Below, in pieces: positions 46,866 to 61,181 of a stretch of DNA of 64,000 nt. The position numbers and the translations under genes were made by a program. The notes beneath the pieces were generated by a model. It made no database searches, was not told where the DNA came from, and saw only the letters and a list, made by a program, of their open reading frames with translations. Origin of the DNA: Gymnopus androsaceus JB14 (taxonomy: Eukaryota; Basidiomycota; Agaricomycetes; Agaricales; Omphalotaceae); NCBI GenBank assembly GCA_009733575.1, contig ML769396.1, positions 325,217 to 389,216 of the forward strand, read 5' to 3'. Every line of letters starts with the position of its first letter. The first letter of the stretch is position 1.

Positions 46866-47540
46866 CATCAGCAAAACCTGGGTGTGCTGCACAGAACTGG
46901 ACAGTTCTGTGCAGCACTCATAGCAGCCATAGCAGCCATAGCAATGTACCCATCTGTCCAGAACTATGGATTGCTATGGACTGCTATGGGTTGCTATGGA
47001 ATGCACCGGTTTCGAGGCATTTGATCGTGGAATGGCTCTATTCAATAAAAATATATATTAATCCTTTGAATTGCTTCGCTGCACTTTGCGAGACCAAAAA
47101 TGGATGAAAATAATTATAAAATCATATTATATTGCTGTAGTCATAGTAGGAAGAGCGAAACTAGTAGAACTACTAATATAACTACATATCTGTAATAAAA
47201 CTAGTATACTATATCATAGGTGGTGACGAGACATTGCTTGAATGCAACTACATACCATAGGCCAAACCAAAGTGGCTCAGGATTGACTTGGGGGGAAAGA
47301 AACAGAGCTCGTCGAAGTCCCAGTTACGACGATGCATTATATAGTGTTGGCGGGAGAAACTGACAGCTGTCAAGCAGCGACACTGATGCCGAAATGGGTT
47401 GACAGCTTTGTGATCCTGGAGAAACTCATAGCAAGCCATAGGAACCCATAGCAGCTCATAGTTCTGTGCAGGACTATGGCTGCTATGACCCGCTATGGCT
47501 TGCTATGGCTCCTATGACCATCTCCCAGGTTTTGCTGATG
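46866..47540. mobile_element. MITE of the CATCAGCAAAACCTGGG family, 675 bp
   Basis: The left end CATCAGCAAAACCTGGG and the right end CCAGGTTTTGCTGATG are inverted. Subterminal regions consist of repeats of CATAGCAGCCATAGCAG and CTATGGCTGCTATG type. No gene is visible inside. Confidence 0.75.
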
Positions 47541-47820
47541 TCCCACAATCAGCTATTGAGCATTCTCAGCTACACACTCTCATTAAAGATTCCCATTGAG
47601 ATCTGGAGAAATGCACTTGGAATGAGAGCTGGTTGCATTCAGCTAACAAAAAGCCTAGACATCCAAAATCCCTTTTTTCACCCATTTGAACTCTGCCAGT
47701 GGAAATCATGTGCTTTATTTTCACCCTATTGTTCATGGCTGCAGTTATTATGCTGGATTTATCAAATTGACCCTGAATGACTATTCCCAACAATTTCAGT
47801 GCTTTTGAATCCACGGACCA

Positions 47821-47995
47821 TCAGCAAAACCTGTATTCTCACTGGACAAAACCCATTCATTTGGGACATCTGTGGAACAAGGTACCCTATTCCAGAGACC
47901 TCTGGAGATCTCTGGCAAAAATTGACAGTTTTTTTGACAGCTGTCAAGCTCCAGAGATCTCTGGAGACCTCCAGTGAAAATACAGGTTTTGCTGA
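47821..47995. mobile_element. Short palindromic MITE (175 bp), copy 2
   Basis: The partner is 38596-38760, with shared interior (CAAGGTACCC, CCAGAGACCTCTGGAGATCT) and inverted ends. Confidence 0.75.
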
Positions 47996-48007
47996 CAACA
48001 GGTTAAT

Positions 48008-48505
48008 ATGTATACCTTGCAAGAATCCAGTTTCATACCTATGGGCATCTGCTTGAAGGAATTGCTCCTGTGTTCAAGGAATGCCACACCTATATGTCTT
48101 GATATTTACTTTGACAATGATCCTTGTAATGATTCCTGTGGACCGTTCCCTGTTCTAGATGCTCTTGCCGAGAGTGTGAGTAAATGGAGGGAGGTAGAAC
48201 TTGTGTGTAAATGGTCAAAGCCTCATTTGTCCCACATAATAGGACAGCTTCACTCCCAAAATATGACCTTCTCCAACCTCACAAGTCTGAGACTTTTCTC
48301 TTTGGATGTTTTTAATTCTGGATTTTTTGGGTTGACATTCAGCCACTGCCCTCACCTGCATACCCTTGAAATATGTTCCTACCATTCCACAGATCTCTTT
48401 GATCTCCGGCAATTGACCACTATGAAGATTAACAGATATACTGATCACTCCTTCACCGCTTTACTATGTAATTGTCCATGTCTGGAAACCCTTGAGTTGG
48501 GCTAG
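48008..48505 (+). pseudogene. F-box/LRR-like protein fragment
   Basis: The 165-residue ORF has leucine-rich repeat-like turns (NLTSLRLFSL, CPHLHTLEIC, LRQLTTMKINR, CPCLETLELG) typical of the C-terminal half of agaricomycete F-box proteins, a large family. There is no F-box and no plausible upstream exon, and it starts right after a MITE, so it is probably a remnant. Confidence 0.55.
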
Positions 48506-51500
48506 TCAACCCCCCAGCCCTGATTCAGAATCCAAAGTATCAACCATGCCCTCAATTCCACTGACTCACTGATTAGCAAGGTTGGAGGTTAAGATTGGGT
48601 TAAGAACATTGATTGCTCTTCACTTGGTTTTTGGCAACACATCTGCTACCCAAATTAATTTATGTGCAAGCTACTATCAAGGGCATAGAGTCCAATCAAA
48701 ACCAATTCAATGAATTCAAAAGGATGCTCATCAACTCACAATGCATTTTGGAGCAAGTCAATTTGCTCTGGTAAAAAATGTTTGAGTGAGTCTTTGGAAT
48801 CACTTGTCTAGGGAATACATGTCAGCTCATAATCCCATATGCACTACAAAATCAAGAATGGCTGGAGTGGACCTCATAGTCACTCAAAGTTTATGGTTGC
48901 TCTACCTCCTTCTTGCAAATACTGTCCACATACAGCTGTATGTTACATCCCTTAATCCTCTGAACAATTGTCACACTGAATTCTGCTTTTGTTTTAGGTC
49001 TGGATCCATGATTGCACACTCTAAAATATTAGTACTGTAATTTTCTGTTATTTGCTACCATGAATCACACAGAACAATGATGATGGAGGTTTGTAAGTGA
49101 GTTTCTTCTCCCTCAAAGGCACTGTAAAAATTTGAGTGAGTAATGGCAGCACTGCAGCAGACACAGCCCTTACATGAGTCAGCCATCCATGACTGCAGGC
49201 AAATGACTGTTCAATGGGTCTATTCATTGCAGCACATGGAAGGAAGGAAGAAAGGAAGAAAGGAAGTATATTACATGGCTCATGTGCAACGGTCTGGTTT
49301 TCCCTTTTCCCAATATTTGAGCTCCTCTTGACTCCACTCACTCTTCCTTTCCCTGACGTATGGACAAGAAAAGAAACAAATGACCAATGGTGCGCACGTA
49401 TACAACACCCCATCTCAATGATCTCTGTCCCAATTTTAATTTTTTCCACAGAATAACAGTACTTATGTATATAAAACCAATATTTCCATCCAATTAATCT
49501 TCCGCTTTCTCATTTTTTCTGCTGGTCAGAAAAAACTATTTTAATCCCTGGTATCATACATGCTTCCTTCATGATTGCTTTGAGCTAGATCATTCTCACT
49601 ATTGGCTTTTTTCCGGCTACTGTGTATGCTGCACTGGTTGTTGAATATTTGGATATTGATCCGCCGGTCCAGAGCTGCTTGTCACATGAGCTCAGGATTG
49701 ATTGCCCTACAATCAAATGGTATCATTGATTTATCATATAGGGGAAAGTTATATGCATTTTCGAGATATACTGCAGCTATCTCGAAAATGCATATAAACT
49801 TTCCCCCACCATCTCAGAGCCCATCTCAGAGCCTATCTCAGAGTATAAGAGTCTTTATTTCCAACACCGGTAAGTGTATATGAATTTCTTGTACCTTGAG
49901 CAATGGATGTTGAGTCTTGCCCTTTAGCAATCTCTGGTTTGCACTTTGGCTGTCACACTGACACCTTCAATTTTCAGATAGAGTTGACTCTGAGTTGTTG
50001 TACTTATCAACTTACTTACCATGTTATTACTAATTAGCATTGCTAGATACCAGGATAGCATTGTCAGACATGGAGATTTCTGCCAGAGAAATATATATCC
50101 ATACCAAACCGTATATAGCCTAAAAGGTGATGGGAAATACAAGCCTCAGGGAGTCAAGTGCGGTATCACACAGGACTCAGAGCAAGGGGTGTTCAACCCA
50201 CTAAGTCCCGACATGACCTTGTTTCTGGGTCATAAGGATTCATGAAGCCACCCCCCCCCTTCCACTGCCTATATATAGTAAAAATTTCTCACACTTTGGA
50301 GGATTTCCAATTTCAAATTTGTATTACATAACAATTTTGTCTCCTTTGCACCTTTAAACAACATTTCCAGAGGCAATTTAATACACAGCAGTTCATTTAA
50401 GTTCAATTCAACCTGGTGTAAGTGCACTTGCATTGACAATATTTTTTGATGGAGGTGCTAAATTGGTACTAAATTGCATCATATCCTATAAAACCCATGT
50501 TTTTCAGGGAGATTTGAGATGTTGAGTGCTTTAAATGGTTTTTACAGCCTTATTTCAGTGGTTGAATTGACCTAGAACACCCCTCAGAGCCTCAATAGTA
50601 TGAAAAAAATTTTGGCCATAAGGACTTCTAAGTATGGGATGCTTCAGAATCCAAAGAAGTTGAGGCTAAACAAGAACTTGGAATCCTTGGCAGCCATTCT
50701 TTCCTTGACTAAGGATGCTGCTCTTTGTTTGGCAAAGGAGGAAAAAGAGAAGGATTAAGGAAGATCAAAAAGTGCTGGAACAAAGAAACCTGCATCTCAG
50801 GCTACTACTGCAGACATAGAGCTACCAGAAAATGTTCTGCCCAAAGCAAAAAAAAAAAAAAACTTTTGGGAACCTATGTTGGTTAATCCAGCTTCAGGGG
50901 GCTGTATATGATTGTATTTTCTCTACTTGGTTATACCATCGGATTAACCATGACATCCAGTGTTACACTATGACTTTCTATTACTTTTGAGCTTGAGTGG
51001 TGGAAGGTCTAGAAAAAAGAAAAAACTGAATTATGCTGTTCTAATTACTTTAAATAGCCATAACATCTATCTCGTAGGACCTAGGTATATTGATGCAGGA
51101 TCAAACCGGAGGCCTTTTGTTTAGATAGATGTCCAAGCAAATGACACAGGCCACCATTGAACCATATATTCCACAGCATATACAATCATTTTACTCTCTT
51201 ATTTTTGCTCTATGAATTTGTGTAACTTCAAGTATGTACTATCTGGCTTAGCCACATAAGAGAATCAATAGCCACTATACCACCAAACATGCTCAAAGCA
51301 TTTGCTAGTACTGTACATGTACTTTAAGTACTAATCTGGTATCCCCTAACCAAGCAAGTATAGCCAGGAGCATGAACATACTGTAGCTGATTATAATACC
51401 AAAATGAACTTGATTTATCACCATGCAGAGGAGCATTTGATAAGTATATATTTGCTTTAAAAAATAAACAAAAAGAGTATTTTCCATAATACCACATGCA

Positions 51501-54500
51501 TTTACTCCCTCTCTACCTATGGCCAGGGGGTTCACACTCATTTCAAATTTTGCGCTTTTAGAATCACAAATGACCCTGTTCTTGGAATTACTAGTATCAG
51601 CGGTTATGTTGTGAATAAAATATATTCGCTCTGGTACGGAGCAATGACAGCTAAAGGGGCTGTTGCGTCCCAGCTTATTAACGGTAGTAATACCTAATAC
51701 GGAACTTAATTAGACGCTCGGTCATCTAAACGACAACTAGATTCCGTAATGGTATGGCATGCAAGAACCAGCTTTGGCTGGCTTAGCTTCAATTTTAGAT
51801 AATAATAATTAATGTGCATTTGGACAATAAATCCTAACCAGTGTATTGAGACCTGAACTGAGATTGACACCAAAAGTTGAAAGTACATAGCAAATTTCGG
51901 CCAAGATTTTACTAGGGCCAGTCCCTTCAAGGGGTTCAAAGATTTTAGCGCCAACCGGGGTAGGTTAGTTAGTCCAGCCCTCCAGCCGAAAAAAAAAAAA
52001 TTTCGACACCCCAAATATTGGCCTATTTTGACCACTTTTGGCAGCCTTAAAGCTTCATAAATGAGTATATCCTTGGAAGTGTAAGTATGTAGCCTCCCTT
52101 GTATACTCTACAGTCTCACTATGCCTCCAGGCTCCCATGTAAGTACTTGCTTTGACTGGCCAAAACAGGACATATGATGAGTGGAGGTATCAAGACATCA
52201 GTGCATCAGTGTATCATATTTTTCAGACTAATGATGTCCTATAGCTTTTGGATGTCAATATACTTAAAAACAAGGCTCAAATTGAGGGTACGAGAGAATA
52301 CATGATGATATCTTATCTTGATATACTATATATGGGCGTGGGAATGCTTACATAGTTAGTTAGTCCACCAACCAGGCTCAAGAAAAAAAAATCGACGTCT
52401 GGTCATTTTTTAAAAATTTTACACCCCCTTGAGTCCCTTCGAGTTCCAGAAGACCAATCAGTATCTAAGTGGTAAGTTTTTTTTTTTAATTCAGTGAAGA
52501 AAACAGAAGCCAAAGGACTGAAATTTCCAACTGGATCTCGAGTCCGACTCGGACTTGGACTCGTCCAAGAGTAAGACAAAAAAAAGAAAGATATCAGGCT
52601 CCTTGATGGGCAACTTGATACGTTATGATTTAACTCGGGATCGAAACGGAGACCTTCTCTGAACCGCTACGCCATCAAACCATGTTCACCATAGCAAGTC
52701 CGCATTGTCCAATGTGCTTTAAGTATCTAGTATCCCTACCCAAGTGGCGATTCTGATACTATAAGGAATTAATGAAGAATCGTGGAACCAAGAACCAAGT
52801 TGCAAATGAAGAACGGAAATTTCATTACTGTAATTACTGTGCATTGATTAGACTTGAACCACTCTCTGCTGCAGAGACGTGATGTGCGGAATCACTTTCG
52901 CTGGCACCTTTGATTGTCAGAAATCAAGGCGTCAATACAGAAGCTATTGGCTCGAGTCTAAGCATCAATCCTCGAAGAATTGAAGATCGAAACATTGAAA
53001 GAAGCATCCTAGCATCCCGAGTCCCCAATGTGCGGAATACTGTAGGATCCGGGACTACTTATCTCTCTCTCTCTCTCTCTCTCTATCTAAGAAGCATCGA
53101 GCAAGTGAGAAACAAATGGAACATCGAATCGAAATGACGAACCTGGCAACCTTCCTGGCAATGCATATTGACCCTTGGGTCCGACTCGGGGCGAGCAACG
53201 GTATACGATATGCACGGCAAGGAAGACTCCAGTTATGAGTAGAAAAGGGAAGGAAGCGCGCTATGCCCAGGCTCCTACTGGACAAATAAATAGGCGTGAT
53301 GACTTTTGAAAGCACCTACTTTCACACCATATGCTGCTGAGCAGCGTAATACTGATGGCAAATGCCAGTTTCGCGTGCGGCGGATGGCCCTGGGACTCGG
53401 GAGGGAGGGGGGAGAGACAAGATATTGAGAATCGAGATGAGATGAGAGCGTATGGCGAGTCGAACACGTTTCAGAGTGAGGATTGGGAAGTACTGTATCA
53501 GGACTCGCATTCAGTGTATGTATCTGTGAGACGAATTTATCAAGTGCCAGAATGTGAGTGGGACAATCTGACTGAGTCGAGTCGAGGGAATGATAAATCC
53601 TCGCCATGACCGTCGGATAGCTGTACTAGACTGTCGCCGTCAGTCGCCGTGATAATATTGAGTACCTGAGCGGTACCTGAGTACATAGTACCTGAGTCAT
53701 GAGTATGCTCGAGCCTTGACGCGTAGTATGATGGTATGATTAATAGTATTGATACTTGGAGGATGATAATGCAAGACTTGATGCAGCTTCTTACAAAAGT
53801 GGCAGTGATTCAGAATAACTGGCAGAGCGATAAACGTGGTAAATAAACGTTGGATTCCGACAATGGAGGATGGAGCCGCTGAGTTCGAAACTGAAAACTG
53901 ATTGAAGCCTTGTCCAACCTTGTCCAACTCACTTGGTCGGGAATCGGCGCACTGCCAGGCTGCAGAATAAGCTTCAAGAGCACCCGAAAAATCCATTATT
54001 CGACAAGCCGCGCACTCACCGGCGAGCGAGTTCTGCCTGAGATAGAGAATAAATAGGATGAGTACCAGTGATGAGTGCAGCAAAGTTCCGAGTCGAGAAC
54101 GCAGAGGTTGATCGTCGCGGTTGTTGCCAGTAACAGTAGTCCTGAATGAAAACAGGCACAGCGTCAAGTTTCAGTGCTTCAACAGGAAACAGGAACTCGA
54201 GCTCGGCTTTCGTGCGTGTCCGAGTCCGAGTCAATGCAAGGCGCGGAATCTGCAGAGCCTGGTTCAGACGTCGGAGAACTAGACGCCCAACGACTCGGAC
54301 TCGGGACTCCATATATAGTACATACGCGGCTGACGTAATACCGTTTCCGTCCGGGTACTCTGTATTGATTGATGTGATGGTCGTTTTCATCTGACTAGTA
54401 ACTCATCTCATCTTCTTCCGTTTCCGTTGTCGCCGTCGGTTACTCCAAGCTCATACGACTCTTTTCAGGAAAGGGAGTATACGAATAACTAGGTTCGGGG

Positions 54501-54554
54501 CTTGAAGAAGAAAAGGAGTAGAAGTCAATAAACGTCGAGACGCAGGCCAATGCA
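48506..54554. other. Gene-poor region of about 6 kb
   Basis: No supportable protein gene is seen. It contains a long palindrome at 49741-49806 followed by a 14-bp tandem repeat (CATCTCAGAGCC), a CT microsatellite at about 53062, and three tRNA-like stretches on the minus strand (about 51080-51170, 52625-52690, 52855-52910). These have T-arm-like motifs but no good cloverleaf. It looks like decayed repeat DNA. Confidence 0.5.
49741..49806. repeat. Long inverted repeat (hairpin, arms about 27 bp)
   Basis: GGGGAAAGTTATATGCATTT... pairs with ...AAATGCATATAAACTTTCCCC around a centre of about 9 bp; one or two mismatches. It could be a solo foldback element. Confidence 0.8.
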
Positions 54555-57500
54555 ATGAACCACATCTCCTCCGACCTCGAAATGGACTCGGACTCCTTAC
54601 TAGAAGATGGTGACTTTCCCCCCGCACTCTTCTGCCGCGCCAAATATCCCTACGTCGCACAAGACGCATCGGCATTATCCTTTTCCACAGGAGACATCAT
54701 CGAAGTACTCACGCAGCAGCCGTCGGGATGGTGGGATGGGTTGCTTGGGGAGGAGAGGGGGTGGTTTCCGAGTAATTATGTGGAGATTGTTGATTTGGGG
54801 GAGATTGAGGGAGAGGGACTAGGGATGGGGATAGAACCGTCGGATGGGGAAGGGGAACAGGGACAGGGAAGAGGAGAAGAGCAGGAAAGTGATCTGGATA
54901 TGGAGGCAGGGATGGTGGATATGGGACAGGCGTTGGGGATGGGGATGGGAGATGCGTGGATGGAGGAACCTCCTTCCATATCAGCAGCAGCAGCCTCAAC
55001 CTCCGTCTCAGGTGCAAGCGGCTCTGCAGCTGATTTCTGGATGCCACAGGTGGCTAGTAATGGGCAGGTGTGTGCAAGTCTATCATTTATCATGCTAATA
55101 CTAATAGATTATACTCTAGATCTTCTACATAAACACCAAAACAGGCCAACAATCCCGTGATTTGCCTACAGACGAAAACGGGGACGATAATTTATTAGAA
55201 CTCGGTGCAACTAATACAGCCCCAGACACCCCCTCATTTGGCCTCTTCCGTCGCTCAAACACGCCAGAACCGTGGACTCGGAAACTCGCAGACGATGGGT
55301 TGTCGTATTATTATTTGAATAAAGTGGATGGAAGGGTTGTTTGGACTAGACCAGACCCGGACCTGGAGGAGCCTGCCTCTCGTCCACGAACGCCGAATAC
55401 TGCTGTTCCACCCTCTGCTCCTCGACCGATAAGCGTATACTCGGATACTTCAGAGATACATCCTGCTCCGGCGTCTGCATCTGCGTCGGCTGTCTCTAGA
55501 GGACACAGTTCGCAGGGGAGTACAGGGACTGCTACTGCCGTGGATTCGGGCTCGTATGTCAACGGATCGTCCTACGAGAAAGCTACTACAGACCCCTCCG
55601 CACAACTACAACAACTCCAACTGCAAACCCTATCCATAGCTCAATCACTTCAACAATCTCTTCTCCCAGCACACCCCTCACCCTCCCCATCGGTATACGA
55701 CCTAAGCGCAGAAGCTCGGAGATCAATACGGAGGATCGTGGATGCCGTGGGGAGTGGGGGTTTGGGGGTACCTGGGATGGGAGTTGCTAGTCCAACGCGA
55801 GATGACCTAGATCTGGAGCCGATAGACCAAGAAACGGGATCTCGAAAGATGGATGTGTTGATTAACGCTGTAGTTCTGGCGGTGAGGAACCTCTTGTATG
55901 TGGCTAATGCTGTGCCTGGGGCTGGACATGGGCATTCCCACTCGTCTTCGAGGGACCAGCACCATTCACACTCGCACCACTCGTCTTCGCACGACAGGGA
56001 AAGGGATCGCAGCCCACTAAAACCCTCCCAACGAAAAGTAACCGCCACACTCTCCCGTCTCGTCCTCTCTGCCCGCGCGATCACGTATGATTCGGGTGCG
56101 GTGTCGTATGAGAATACTTTGGAGAGGATATCAGGGGATGCTGAGGAGCTGGAGAGAGCTGTGAGGGGGTTTGAGGGGGATGTAAGGAGGTTGACGACGA
56201 CGGGGAGTAACGGCATAGCAGGGGAACCCAGGGGAGGGATCAAGCCTCTCCCGACTATACCTTCCACACAAACTCAAGTACTCAAACAGAAACATCTATT
56301 CGCCCTATTCGATCCGGATAATATAGGGCTGGGACTGCCAGGTGCTGGGAGAGCCGGTGCGTGGACTGGGTTTGGGTATGTCCGACCGAGGGGTTCGACC
56401 AAAGACAAGGAGAAGGCCAAGGACAAGTTGAGAGAGCGCTCGGGGTCGTTTGCTTCGGCGTTTGATGGGTTTAGCGAGGAGGACGAGGATCAAGACGAAG
56501 ATGAATGGGATGAGGAGTGGGACGGAGATGAGTCCGGGTTTGACGATTCCGCAGATTCTTCATCTGATGTGTATGATGCTGATGAGTTTGCGTTGAGGAG
56601 ACGACCACCGAGTAAAGGTAATGGACAAGCGAATGCGAGTGGTAGGACTAGGCCGAGAGGACCTCGGAAAGGACCCCGGAGACCCTTAACCTCACCCACC
56701 CTCCTCCCAGAGGTACGAGAAGCCATTGACAGGCTCGGGGTGTGTTGGGCGGTGTGCTAGCGGCTGTATCCGTATCCTCTCCCAACTTGGCTTCTTTTTC
56801 ATCGGGGTCACGCTCAGAGATTTCGCTTTCGCTTTCAACACGAGAGGTCCTTCGACGGGTGCAGGTGTTGGTTGAGCTTGTGGGAGGTGTGGATGTTAGT
56901 GGTGGGGTGCCGTATCCTCCGACGTGTGTGGAAGAGGATTCTTCGAGGTCTACGACGTCGATGAATGGGACAGGTGCTTCACTATCCACCGCTGACAGCA
57001 GCAGTAGTAGTAGCAGCAGCATCAGCAGCAATGGCACCGTGTTAAACGGGAACGGATCGACTACGACACTTCCTACAACACTTGCGCATTCCTCCTCATC
57101 CACATCGTTAACCTCCAACTCGACCCTACCCAATGGCAAAGGCAATGGAAGCGGAGCCGGAGTTAACACACCAACGCAGACACAGTCACTAACCCTCACC
57201 CTCCTCCGAACCCTCGAAAACGCCCTCCAAGCAGTCTACGACGATAGCGCATCATTGTGGGTCGAGGTTGGGCGCGAGGCGCTTACTAATTCTATAGGAG
57301 GTATAAACCCCCACCTCCTCAAACTAGACATGATAACAGTCCTCTGCACATCGATTAAAGCGAATGCGGGGGTTGTGGGGAGGGTGCTGGAGAGGTTGGT
57401 TGGGGTTGCTGGTGCTGGTGCTTCCACATCTACTTCTGCTTTTACTTCTTCGTATCCTGGAACCACTTTATCCACGTCGACATCTGCGTTCTCGGGATCT

Positions 57501-60421
57501 CCTGCGTTCTCGAGCTCGCAGAGGAGGATTAGTCGGGTCCCTGGAAACCAAGGACTAGTACCAGGACTGGGGCAGGGGCAGGGTCAGAGATCCCGAGCCA
57601 GCGTGATGGGTGGACGTCCTATGAGTGTTGTCCGCGTACAACAGGGAGGATTAGGAGGACCAGGTGCTCCGCACGCGCAAGGATTCGTCGACCTATCTTC
57701 GTCCATGTCGTCCCTAGGATCGTTGGAGAGTACGGGTGAGAATGATGAGTATGGGTATGGAGGCGGATATGGTGCTGGTGCTGGTGCTGGGGGCGGAGAC
57801 GACGACGACCAAGTAGGGTTAGAAGACGCATTTGGGTCCCGGCCTATGAGGAGGTTTGAGCCGAATAGGTATCAGCCGCAGAGTCCTGATTCGGGGTATG
57901 GCCTCGGGAGTGTGGGTGCGGGGGCTCCTCCGGTGAGTTTTCTGCCTGTATTTTGGTTTCGTCGTTTATTCGTTTATTCGTTTTACTGCTTACTGATTTC
58001 CTTCCTTCTACTATACTACGTAGTTGCAACAATCCATCTCATCCTCAGCGATACCCACCTCTCTCCAACCCGGCGCGAAGCTAGGCATGGGTATGGTCGC
58101 CTCTCTTGGAGGTCTCATACAGCGGAACGCTAGTGCGCCAAATATCAACGTCAATTCCAATTCGTCGACATCTACACCTAACGCTGGTCCAGGTTCAGAT
58201 GGCTTCATCCCACACTCACTCGTCCAACAACAAATCCAGAACACCTTATCCCAAACCCCGGCCCAACTCAATGTGAAGCGGGTAGAGGGGTATAATCAGA
58301 GAAATGGGATGGGATATACGGGACAGGGGAATATTGTTGGGGATGCATATGTGAATCGGCCCAATGCTGGTCCCAATGCGGGTGCCATGAGTGGAGGTGC
58401 TGGAGTTGGAGGCAGTACCAGTGCCAGCTCGGACGAAGACGGCTACGCATTTGCTCCAGCAGGACCAGTACCAGGATCGGGCTCTGGATTCGAAGACGAT
58501 GATTTGGTCTATACGGATGATGAGATGGGTGAAGATGGTGTTGGTGGGTTCGTGGATGATGGGTTTGGATTTGGGGATGATCGTGAGTTCTTTTGGTTTT
58601 CTTCCCTTCTTGTAGATCCATCTAACTAACTAACCTCTCCCCTTCCCTCCCCCTCCCCCGCGCAGCTGTAACACCCAAGCCCACCTCCTCCGGCAAAGGC
58701 GCCTCTTCCTCTGGCGCTGCAGCCAAAATATCCAACAAGGCAGCCAAGATCCTCGGCGAAGAAGCACCCCCGTGGTTCCTCCTGCCGGCAGCGGATCCCA
58801 ATGCAGGAGAGTTGATTCCGGACTCAGATAAGAGTGTCAAGGGAGGGACGGTAGCTGCGCTTGTGGAGAGGTTGACGGCGCATGATACGACTGGTGAGTG
58901 CGCGCGCTATTTTGGTTTATTTTTCGTTCATCTACCAACTAATACTTACTCGATCGTTTCGTTTCCCTAGATCCAAACTACTCTAAAGCATTCCTCATGA
59001 CGTTCAAATCCTTCACGACGCTCAATGAGCTGTTTGACCTCCTTGTGCAGAGGTTTAGGATCCAGCCTCCGCCAGGGTTGTCGGTGCTCGAGTTGAGGCA
59101 GTGGTCATCGAAGAAGAAGAGTATCGTGCAGTTTCGGTGAGTGGTTCTGGAAGTGATTTTATGAACAGCTGGTTAACCCCTTCAAATCGTGTCGACCAGT
59201 GTCATCAACACCTTCAAATCCATGCTCACCGACGAGGACATTCTCGAAAAAGACGACCTGTACATCCTTGCTCGAATGAAAGAGTTTGTGTTGTCGGAGG
59301 ATGTGGCGCAGATTACTGCCTCCAAGCCTTTGGCGAACTTGATTGACAGGGTGGTGAGTATCATACCTCTCTCCTATATTTCTCATCCAATTTACTTACT
59401 TTACCTTTACCAGCAAAAATCCGGCGAAACCAAACGCATCGTCGTCAAAGCTGCACAAACCGCCCCAACCCCCATCGTGCCCAAATCCTTCACTACCTCC
59501 TCCAAGAAGCTCAAACTCACCGATATCGACCCCCTCGAGCTCGCACGCCAGCTGACGCTCTTTGAATCAGCGCTGTATCAAAAGATCCGTCCGATGGAGT
59601 GTTTGCAGCGGGCGAGAGAGCAGAAGAGTGATACGATGGATAATATTGCGTTTGTGATTCAGACGAGTAATAGGATTGCGGATTGGGTGGCGGAGAGTGT
59701 GTTGAGTAAGGAGGATTCGAGGAAGAGGGCGGCGACGGTGAAGCATTTGATTTTGGTTGCTGATGTGGGTGTGCTTTTCTTTTGCGTTTGGTGTTTATTT
59801 TGGAGACGGATGGCTGACGGACGTTTCGTTTCGTTTGTAGCGCTGTCGAACCCTCAACAACTTTTCCACCATGATCGCTATCGTCTCTGGGCTCAACACG
59901 CCTCCGATTCGACGGCTCAAACGTACTTGGGAGCAAGTGAGCCAGAGGCATATGGCACAATTCGGGGCTTGTGAGGTGACGCTTGATTCGAACCGCAATT
60001 TCAACAAGTATAGGTCAATGTTGGCGACTGTGGTTCCGCCCTGTGTACCGTTTATTGGTGCGTTGCAACAGATCTTTTGGGGTTTTGGATTTTTACTCAT
60101 CCCTCCCCCTAGGTGTCTTCCTCTCCACCCTTCAGTTCATCCAAGACGGAAACAAGGACCTTATCTCCGAAGGCATAGTCAACTTCAAGAAGCGTCAAAT
60201 GGCGTCCGAGGTCATCTCCGACATCAAACGCTGGCAAGCGCATTCGTACAATTTCCAAGTGGTCCCGGTGATTCGGGAGTACATTGAGGAATCACTAGCG
60301 TCGTTTGATGATACGCGGATGAGCAGCGATCGGTTCTGGCAGATGAGTTTAGGAGAGGGAGCCGAGAGAAAGGGAGGATGAGAAGATGGCGAGGTTGTTG
60401 CAGGAGAGTGGGTTTTTATGA
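54555..60421 (+). CDS. CDC25: CDC25-type Ras guanine-nucleotide exchange factor, about 1770 aa
   Basis: It activates Ras by GDP release, upstream of cAMP/PKA signalling. Exons: 54555-55067, 55120-57932, 58024-58582, 58666-58893, 58971-59136, 59200-59353, 59414-59764, 59841-60057, 60113-60421. Domains in order: SH3 (residues about 25-80: AKYPYVAQDASALSF, WWDGLLGEERGWFPSNYV), a WW-like segment (WMPQVASNGQIFYINTKTG), a second WW (PWTRKLADDGLSYYYLNKV), a long Ser/Gly-rich middle, RasGEF-N (FLMTFKSFTTLNELFDLL) and RasGEF (DIDPLELARQLTLFE, IADWVAESVL, SGLNTPPIRRLKRTW, QFIQDGNKDL, YIEESL). A 2-bp excess near 56742 (GGTGTGTTGG) and a 1-bp excess near 60351 break the frame; removing them restores full continuity, ending RLLQESGFL. 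Read errors are likely. Partial paralogues lie at 43.5 and 45.1 kb. Confidence 0.9.
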
Positions 60422-61181
60422 TCCCCTCCGAGGTGCCTATGCATGCTCTTCTTTTGTTGTTGTTTGCTTTCTTCTTGCGTCTTTGTTTCGGTTTCTCTTT
60501 CTCGATTCCTTTTCACTGGGACGGTTTTATCTCTCTCTTCTCATATCTCCAACTGTATCATGATCACTCACTCGCGCTTGCCCAATCAATCAATCACTTG
60601 GAGTACTGGTACTATCCTGCCTCCTCTTCTCTCATCGCGGTCATGGAATCTCACTGTTCCCGTTCACCTAAACTCAAACTTGCTTACAGTATTGGTTTTA
60701 TTTTATTTTATACATAGTGCTTTTTCTCGCCTCTCCATCTGTCTTTTTACTGCTTGTTTACTTATGGCAGAATTTTGTTCGTTCGTTGTACATTATTATG
60801 TAGGATGCATTCAAATATTCCTGTTTTCGTCTCATACTCATTTGTTGACCGTCGGGAGACTCAAGGAGTTGATATAGTGACGAGCTGGTGTGTTCCTCAG
60901 AGACTGTTGGTATTCCCTTCGAACATTGCAGCCCCGCGTTCCTGGCAGTATCCCCCTCACACCATATCTTCTGCACAACTTGACTTTCTTTTAAGATTTG
61001 TTTTGACAACATCCCCTGTTGCAACATTTAATTGTGTTCATCGCTTAAGGTCAAATCTATACTGCCATCAAGGTCAACTCAGTCCATCCTACTGCATGGA
61101 TCGGCACTTACTGTTGTATGGCACTGTTCTTCTTGCTTGCTAGGGCTGGGAGCATTAAATTCAATAACAGTTGCAGCTGAG

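Noticed and set aside
60443..61143. Hydrophobic ORFs downstream of CDC25 (144 and 129 aa)
   Set aside because: Pyrimidine-rich 3'-flank DNA gives Leu/Ser/Phe-rich frames; there are no splice-supported extensions and no family.
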